This document shows positions 57,301-64,000 of a stretch of DNA of 64,000 nt, piece after piece (position 1 is the first letter of the stretch; every line of letters begins with the position of its first letter). The translations under genes and the position numbers were made by a program. The notes below the pieces were generated by a model. The model saw only the letters and a program-made list of their open reading frames with translations. It ran no database searches and was not told the origin of the DNA. This DNA comes from Platerodrilus igneus (taxonomy: Eukaryota > Arthropoda > Insecta > Coleoptera > Lycidae), in NCBI GenBank assembly GCA_036346225.1, contig JARFIW010001452.1, positions 186,001 through 250,000 on the forward strand, given 5' to 3'.

Positions 57301-58519
57301 GTTGGCATGCTCTTTACTAGTAGTATAACTACTATTTTTATCCCCTTCCCCAAAATATTTTTGTATTAAACCCTCTTCAAGATTTATTATTGGTATTGGT
57401 ATTTCTTAATTATAGTACGGTAACGAAAACTCCATTTGCACAAATAACAGTTCTCTATTATCAAACAACTTATACAAGTCTTTTTTACTTTCCTAACTAA
57501 TCACTAACAGTACAAGAAGCTTCTTCTTAACGCTACATACTATTTTCTAAATTTCATACTAACGAAGTAGTATAATTAACTAGCCAAGTACTAATTTATA
57601 TTATCATTACAATAATTTATATTAATAATGATTTATGTCGACCGTCATTTATATCACATTTTTCAACGCTTTAATCTAGAACATATTGCAATCAAAGCTT
57701 TATATTAGAAGCAGTATTATAATCAAAGCTGCCATTAGAAATTAACTTTAATTAGAGCTCAACTGCAAAATTGACCTGCAATAACATTGCCTGTATAACA
57801 CATACAAGGATTATGCACATTCTCAAGATTCCTTACTGTACTTTAAATAACTCTTAAATGTAAAATTATCGTACCCGTCAATCAAAATTCATCCGAAAGG
57901 TGTAACGCTGCAGAGTTATCAATCATCTTTTGTTTACAAACGGCTCGCTGCGTTCCAGTTGAATTACTAAGGGAAAAGCCAGACCTATAGGCATTACAGT
58001 ATCAATAGAAGAGGATTAATTACATTGTGTATTAATCAAGTGCTTTATTATACAAACAAATTATATACCTAAATTGAAAAGCTATAAATTAATTGAAATT
58101 CAAACTATAATATACTTATGCAATGCACAAAATAATATACACCTCAAAATTTGACACAGCACAGCTGACGCTCAAAATCTAATTTCAAGATCCTTTTAAC
58201 TTGCCTGTTTTGATGCAATTTCTGTGTTTGCGTTATCGATATCTATGTTTCTAACAGTGTCCTATTGCCCAGAAGGATAGATTTTCTAATCTATCTTGAA
58301 AAGTGCGTTTCCTAACATAATTTTAGATAATTTTGAATTGTGATAAAGCTTTCCCCGCATTTGTAGTGCTAACAGGTAAAGTAAAGTACAACGTTAAGGT
58401 TGTTATTGTCTATGGGAAACTGCTAGAACCGTATCTTTGGAAAGTACTAAATATTCTAAGAACTGTAACATAGGGATAACAATTTTCTGTTTGAACTTCT
58501 CACCCCCTTGCACTGGCTT
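57301..58519. other. Unassigned AT-rich sequence
   Basis: Nothing is recognised. Confidence 0.4.
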
Positions 58520-58683
58520 CCAAACACACACGCACACGCACATGCACACGCACACGCACACGCACACGCACACGCACACGTACACGCATAAACACAAGCG
58601 CACACGTACACGCACAAACACAAGCGCACACGTACACGCCCGTGCACACGCACACGCACGCGCAAGCGCACGCAAACACATGT
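58520..58683. repeat. (CACACG)n hexanucleotide repeat
   Basis: CACACG units with CATG, CGTA and AAACACAAGCG interruptions. GC-rich and CpG-bearing in an AT-rich setting. The open frames on both strands are products of the repeat. Confidence 0.95.
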
Positions 58684-59100
58684 ACGTGGTATAGCAGTTA
58701 ACACGTGTTTGACTGTCGTCCCTTGTTTATTGAAGCGTTAATTGTGATTTTTGTGTATTTAAACCCAGTATTCGTTACCAATAAAACAATAAAAATGTGC
58801 TAAGGCTATTTTTGTATAGTGCATGTTTGAACTTTGTGTTGCTGTTTTAAAAAATTGACTTTATATTTAAATGGAAAAACTGAAAGTTATGGTATTCCGT
58901 GAAAACGAGAAAGAATGCACCAAAGTAGGTATGAAAATCGCCTACACTGAATACTGCAACAAAACAGGGACAGAATGGTAGAATAGAACTCCAAAAGAAT
59001 TAGAATTCGAGATAGCTCAAAAACGTCATAGAGTGGGATGGTTAATGTAAAAAGAAAAAAAATTGGAAATTTCAGTAAAGAGTTATATTACTACGTGAGT
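58684..59100. other. Unassigned; one short ATG frame
   Basis: ATG at 58,871 opens a 36-codon frame (MEKLKVMVFRENEKECTKVG) that ends in TAG, followed by coding-like KELEFEIAQKRHRVGW. It is too short to judge and could be a decayed exon. Confidence 0.2.
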
Positions 59101-59590
59101 TACATATGCCCCCAAATCAAATATATGTATAATTAAATGGAATTATTGAATCTTAAGTTAACTTGCAACATTGTATAGTTCAAGGATACATTATAAAAGG
59201 TTAACAGAAGTCAGATAGATGACAAGAGAGCGGATGTGAATACAATGTATTCCAGACGTAACATGACTCTGCAGGTGCAGGTCACAGTAGACTATAAGAA
59301 ACTTATTGTTAGAACTAAGATTGTTACTTTGTATTAATGAATAAAAAAATAAGCAGATATGAGCTCAGCAGTTCACACGAGAAATGTGAGGGGCAGGGTC
59401 AACATAAATACCCTGAGAGCCCAAGGAGGTCAGTCAGTCTTGAGCCTCACAACTTTAGAATTGTAGGTTGTTCAGGCTACCCGCCATAAATTAGTACAGT
59501 TAATAAATAATTTCAACTTAAAATATATAGAACAGTTTTTGTAAATTAAAAATCAATTTGCAATTTCTGTATAAATAAAATATTGTTAGA
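59100..59590 (+). repeat. LTR-like sequence with core promoter
   Basis: CATAAATACCC (about 59,404) is followed 25-30 bp later by GTCAGTCAGTC (59,431), fitting a TATA box plus initiator, and then by ATAAATAAA-type words (about 59,502 and 59,572). The layout is that of a solo LTR, but no TG...CA ends or target duplications are established. Confidence 0.3.
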
Positions 59591-62249
59591 AGTGTGTTGG
59601 AAGAAGACTTTTTAAAAAGACAGCTCCCAAGGCCCAAAACCTAACTCGTACAAGTAAAACATACAGTCCCAAAAGGGTATTTACAAACGTCAAAAACATA
59701 TTTCTGTAATCGTTCGGTACAACGTAATGTACACAAAGTGTCCATTTAAATATAGAATGGTATAAACCTAAATATTTTAAAACATCAAAAACAAAATCTA
59801 ATTATCTACATTAAAGGTACATATATACATGCGAGAATACCTACAACATGTTCTAGCCCTAAATATGTACAAGAAAAAGTTACCCAGAATACAACTAGTT
59901 ATAATAATTTTGATTTGCTTTGGAAAGTGCACCTCGTAAAATTTAAGAACGTTACATTAAATTCTAAACAGTGTAATCAAGTATTAACCATCAAGTTGTT
60001 GACATTAACATTAATTCGCACAGAAAAAGAAAACACTAAAAATGATGTAACGCAAGCTTTAAGAATAATGTACGTTATCGTTCGTGTTGATAGCAAGCAT
60101 TTGGTAATGTGCAGTCTGCAATTTATTGCAAAATCCATCAAAAGGAAGTATCTATCTTTCAAAACAATAACACGACTAAAACAAAAAAAAATGCATTGTA
60201 CCTTAAACTATCGGCTTCTCTGGTACCTTATGAGAATGAGGAAATACGGCTGCATTTGTCTACGGATGGATGCTGAAACCAACAACCAGCATACAGCGCC
60301 CAAAGGACGTGTTATAGCATTATAATCGTATACAGAAGAGTTGAATTGGTAAGAGAGGCATAAGTAAGAGTGACTTTAAAAAGTTAGACTTGTATTTTAC
60401 AGCTTGAAAACGGAAGGAATAAGCAACATAATGCCATTCCCAGCAATCTAATGCTAACTATTTTATGAAAGCTAGATGACGGCGGAAAATTTTTAGAATA
60501 CAAGCAATAATTAATTCCATTGAATTTCGTTGTTAGAATGGGAAAGCAAAATATATTTTAAAAAACTAAGCGAGTATGCAACCAGACATACGGCCAAAGA
60601 TAGCCAGTTGCCTGACTTTTGAAATGAATAGAGGTTTATATCATTATCGATCCACACCTTGGAGATACCAGGAATGACTTAATTAGCAGACCGATTTTAT
60701 TGCCCATAAAACTTGAGCGACCCAACACGTGCAGATAACAAAATAGAATTTTACAGTAAACGAGCAAGAAGACCAACCCAATTAAAGTATTAAAATGAGC
60801 AAAAAGTTGTAATCTTTCAAAGAACCTAGAAATGGTTTTAACGATCATCCATAAAATGTTTTAAAGACCGTAATGCCAGTTCAGAAGTCGTCACTAAGGA
60901 TAGAATTCAATTTATAATGGCGTTTTATGGGACGAGAAACGACGCCACGTGATTACATAATTATATATACCAATCACATGCGCAATCTATAACAAAGTGT
61001 CTGTTTAATCTCGCATCCTTTTCTCCAACTGAAGATTTAGCTCATGCATTTCCTTCGTACCTGTCTACAAGTTCAACATTGGTACGATAATGAAAATTCA
61101 CCTACGGATTTGGGTTGGAATGACTCATCAAACAGACTTACTCCATTTCCTATGCTTGAAGACGTCGCTTCTCAAGAGTTATTGAAAATAATTTCTTGAA
61201 ATTACAGAAAAGGTTGCTGTTTCCCACACAGCTGCACAAAAGTAGAGTTGCTGTGTTCAGCAGTGTGTAGTTCGTGCGGAGGAAAAAATTGTTCAAATCC
61301 GGCATTCATCATAGAAGTACCAGATGGCGTGGAAAGTGATTTGTAAACAGAAGAAATCATTTTAAAAGAAAACATCGGGGAAATTGATATCGAGGACTGA
61401 TTGACTTATTAGCTTATTGACCAATCTGTTACATCGAAACAAATCGTAAAATAAAAGTAATCACTGTAGACCGTAAATATAAGCGATATTTAAAGTAACA
61501 AGGTGGATTAGGCCTATTGTGTAAACCACTTGAAAAAGAAAGCGCGCTATGTGGCTTACCGCTAAATGGCGAAGAAACGGGCTTTGAAAAAGAAGCAAAT
61601 TATACCTTTTTTGTGTAGAATTTTATGAGCTTTGTTTTTGGTTAGCTAAAATCTTTTCATAAAGTGAACCAAGTTCTTTATAAAAAATCGTATAAACAAC
61701 ACTTTTGCAGTTTGCCACCATTTATTTCACCCAAAAACACCTTCTCGACTGATCTATGTGGAAGAAGTTGTTACGTTTATTTTCGGGATAAATTTCAACA
61801 CCCCTTTTACTTTATAATTAATTACCCATTCGAATAGATTCCGTTTCTACTATTAAGGCCTTCAACAACGTCCTATATATTTTCCTGTTCATAATAAGCC
61901 TGCTTTTCAATAATTTTTACCTCAAATCTATTTGCTTGGAAAGAAGTCTATAATAAACCTTAAATAAGTCAATATCTTGTTTTAAGTATCCTTTAATTTG
62001 TTAAACATTCCGATAACGTATAATTGCCTTCTCTATTGTTTCAATCTACAGACTCGTCGAACTAAGGTCGCGCACTCTTCGATAAAAGCGTGTTTTCAAG
62101 TTTTCCTAATCACGCTTTGATAACCACAATAGGTTAGAGCTCTGGTTGTTTAATTAAACGAATTTATGATCACTTTCTTTTCAAAATGTTAAAAAGCACT
62201 CGTCGTAATTTCTAGATTCTTCATTCCGTTTTTCTTTATGAAAATTTCG
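59591..62249. other. Unassigned; one 136-codon frame of doubtful value
   Basis: The plus-strand frame 59,915-60,325 is basic and rich in Lys, Thr and Leu (contains KSIKRKYLSFKTITRLKQKK) with no recognised domain. The rest is AT-rich. Chance is the simplest explanation. Confidence 0.25.
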
Positions 62250-63060
62250 CGTACTCGATACAGCGTGCTTCCTCCGGGGGACACAAAAGTCCCTTGAATT
62301 GCCGCTCCTTGTGGTATAGAAGGCCGCACTCGTTACGTGATCTTAGGTCCATCTGGCTCGCTCCGGTCCTAGAAGCGAACGAGAGATCCAATACCGTAGA
62401 GACGTCGGTGAGTGTTTTTTTCCTGCTTGTGTCGAGACCCTGCCCACTTACATTTTACTGTTTGGGGCTCATTCAGGTCTCGAATTAATTGACTGTGCAA
62501 AAATGATTTATGATGCTGGGATTTATTGCCATGGGATTACTATATTACGCTTAACTTTAACTACTATCTATTAATGCGTGAATGGGTTAAAAACTTGCGG
62601 GCATATTGGAAGACGTTATTGCCATTGTATGTGTAATTGTAGGTTATATGTTAGCATTATCAGAGTCTATGTGAGGTATCATAGTATTTTGATTACTAAG
62701 AGAAATTGTGAAATCGGGCATACAAATACACTAGCTAGCAAATACTAATATATATGGTTTATTCCCACTTTCCTAAATCGCGTTAATGCCCATTGTAATG
62801 TTTATTTTTCTTTTTATGCTAATTTGAGTTTTTTTTGTTAATGTGTTATTTCCTGTTTTTTTTTTGTGTATTTAGAAATAACTGCAGGCGGGGATTTCTC
62901 CTACAGGTAGTACGGAGCGGTTAAATATTTATTTTTACTTCAGGCCATATCTAATTTTTGTAAGTATTATACCCAGCCCACTCACCGGCTGAGCCCGGTC
63001 AATTTCTCTTTCTGCCTGCTTCCTTGTCTTTTAGACTACGTAAATGTATGTAGCATAAAT
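62250..63060 (+). repeat. 5' leader/LTR region of a Gypsy-like element
   Basis: A GC-rich first part with GTGCTTCCTCCGGGGGACAC ends in GTCGGTGAGTG (62,404, donor-like). A T-rich stretch follows, then CACTCACCGGCTGAGCCCGG and GTATGTAGCATAAATTC just before the primer-binding-site-like motif. The same layout is at 41,950-42,660. The LTR start is not determined. Confidence 0.5.
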
Positions 63061-63063
63061 TCT

Positions 63064-63160
63064 GACGCCCTAGCGTGAGGCCCCGATTTTGTTCCGTGTA
63101 GCTTTGGCTCCGATTTTGTTTTAGTTAATTTTGGCTCCGAGTTTGTTGTAGTTATTGTAT
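63064..63160 (+). repeat. PBS-like motif followed by GGCTCCGATTTTGTT repeats (locus G)
   Basis: TGACGCCCTAGCGTGAGGCCCC (63,064-63,085) is a diverged form of the tRNA-Lys-complementary site. GGC(T/C)CCGA(T/G)TTTGTT then recurs three times (about 63,079, 63,107 and 63,134), spaced about 27 bp, followed by fading variants (GATTTTGGTTTTCGTTAATT). Confidence 0.55.
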
Positions 63161-63514
63161 TTGCATAGATTTTGGTTTTCGTTAATTTGTGTTCCTAGTT
63201 GGTTCCGTTTAATTTCAAGCCCAATTTTTGTGTTGCTTCTGGTCTGATTTTTTTTTTGTTTGCGGTCCAAGTTACTACATTATATCTTGTCCTGATACTA
63301 CTTATGCTTTTTTCTCTTACGTTTGAAATTGTATTTAATTCTTATTTTTCCTGTGCGGCTTGATCCATTGAAAACGCTGGTGCCCAAAATTTTTTCTTCC
63401 TTCCTTCTCTGTACATTTTGTTCTCCCCGTCAAGCCTAGAGTTGGCTTTTTTCCTCCGATTTTTCTTTTATTCTACAGCCCTATTCTAATTTCTATTTTG
63501 TTGTTTCGCTTCCA

Positions 63515-63949
63515 TTGGTGTTCCTGAAGTTTACCCGTCGGATATGTTTTAGATCGCCTTGTATTCGCAATAATTTTCTTTTAGCTTCTATCGAGTTACG
63601 GTTAGACTTTCTTTTGTTACTTTCTACCAATTTCCTTCTTGTACGTATTCAAAATGACTCCTCTTTCGGCTTCCTACCAAGGTCTCCCAGTGTGGAGTGG
63701 AATTTGAAATTTTTTGGTGACCTAAACACTCTTACCGTACATGATTTTTTGGGACGAGTCGATGAACTCGGACGAACCCAACATGCGTCACAATTACAGT
63801 TATTTGAGTCTGCAGTGAACTTGTTTGAGTCTAAAGCGTTACTTTGGTATCGTGGTAATCGGCATAGGCTTTCTTACTGGAAGTGGTTGTGTAATTTACT
63901 GATTCAACATTTTGAACTCCCGGATTTTGCTTATATGTGCTACTATTGA
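63515..63949 (+). pseudogene. Ty3/Gypsy gag, N-terminal part, runs to near the window end
   Basis: The frame is open without an ATG at its front. From about 63,695 it has the retrotransposon gag core: WNLKFFGDLNTLTVHDFLGR, then LFESAVNLFESKALLWYRGN and LCNLLIQHFELPDF (about 63,800-63,930). This is the capsid-like helical region of Gypsy gag that packs element RNA. The stop at 63,947 comes right after the motif, where family members continue with a lasso of further helices, so a nonsense or frameshift is likely. It lies about 450 bp after the primer-binding-site-like motif, as expected for this element type. The rest is outside the window. Confidence 0.75.
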
Positions 63950-64000
63950 GAAAAATTTTTTTACTTTACATGACCGAATTGCAACATTGCTCCTACGCCT

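Noticed and set aside
58403..58704. Open frames of 80-90 codons on both strands, Cys/Val- or Thr/His-rich
   Set aside because: They are translations of the (CACACG)n repeat.

Overview
The window looks like an AT-rich, repeat-dense intergenic stretch of an arthropod nuclear genome, most likely an insect. The evidence is the mix of broken transposable elements: two clear DUF4817-type Tc1/mariner transposases and a third degenerate one, a BEL/Pao gag behind a tRNA-Arg primer-binding site, a Ty3/Gypsy gag, an R1-clade-like non-LTR element, two RTE/CFDP2-like non-LTR elements and a tRNA-headed SINE. Short TTAGG-type runs and many (TA)n tracts fit the same picture. I find no intact host gene, rRNA or CRISPR array. 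Every recognisable coding stretch carries frameshifts, stops or truncations. The order of insect cannot be decided from what I can see.

Layout. 1-8,070: three diverged direct units of about 2 kb, separated by (TA)n tracts, each with a similar head, a GTRAGT donor-like site and a 12-bp-period array at a matching place; a tRNA-like sequence lies in unit 2. 8,070-12,840: no recognised genes. 12,844-17,220: R1-like non-LTR relic with a SINE inside. 17,500-27,260: a region with two direct copies of a 1.2-kb sequence, two copies of a 140-bp promoter-like block carrying a CRE site, small unknown ORFs and a zinc-finger ORF. The zinc-finger ORF resembles the N-terminus of a large protein that I associate, from memory, with DNA-polymerase-B mobile or virus-like elements of arthropods. 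Copy B of the 1.2-kb repeat is split by a 1,466-bp mariner-like element, and copy A preserves the empty site.

27,600-29,080: LTR-like promoter block, GC-rich island and minisatellite. 30,240-32,850: RTE-like relic on the minus strand, interrupted by a SINE with a 13-bp target duplication. 33,376-35,915: BEL/Pao fragment (LTR, PBS, gag). 36,902-40,118: a 3.2-kb TA-flanked element with long inverted repeats and a dead transposase. 41,950-42,725: Gypsy leader fragment with two primer-binding-site-like motifs. 43,717-45,028: second mariner-like element. 47,230-48,860: RTE-like RT and a second 3' fragment. 49,128-50,516: a 1.4-kb palindrome centred on (TA)n. 52,802-53,123: fold-back repeat with a hammerhead-like motif. 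56,560-57,300: dispersed repeat matching 29,250-30,110. 62,250-63,949: 5' end of a Gypsy element that runs off the window.

One thread runs through the window. A motif resembling the 3' half of tRNA-Lys, or the complementary LTR-element primer-binding site, appears at seven places. It is tandem at most of them, with 45-53 bp spacing, and is often fused to (TA)n. Together with the promoter-duplicating zinc-finger region and the 2-kb array, this is what most deserves follow-up.
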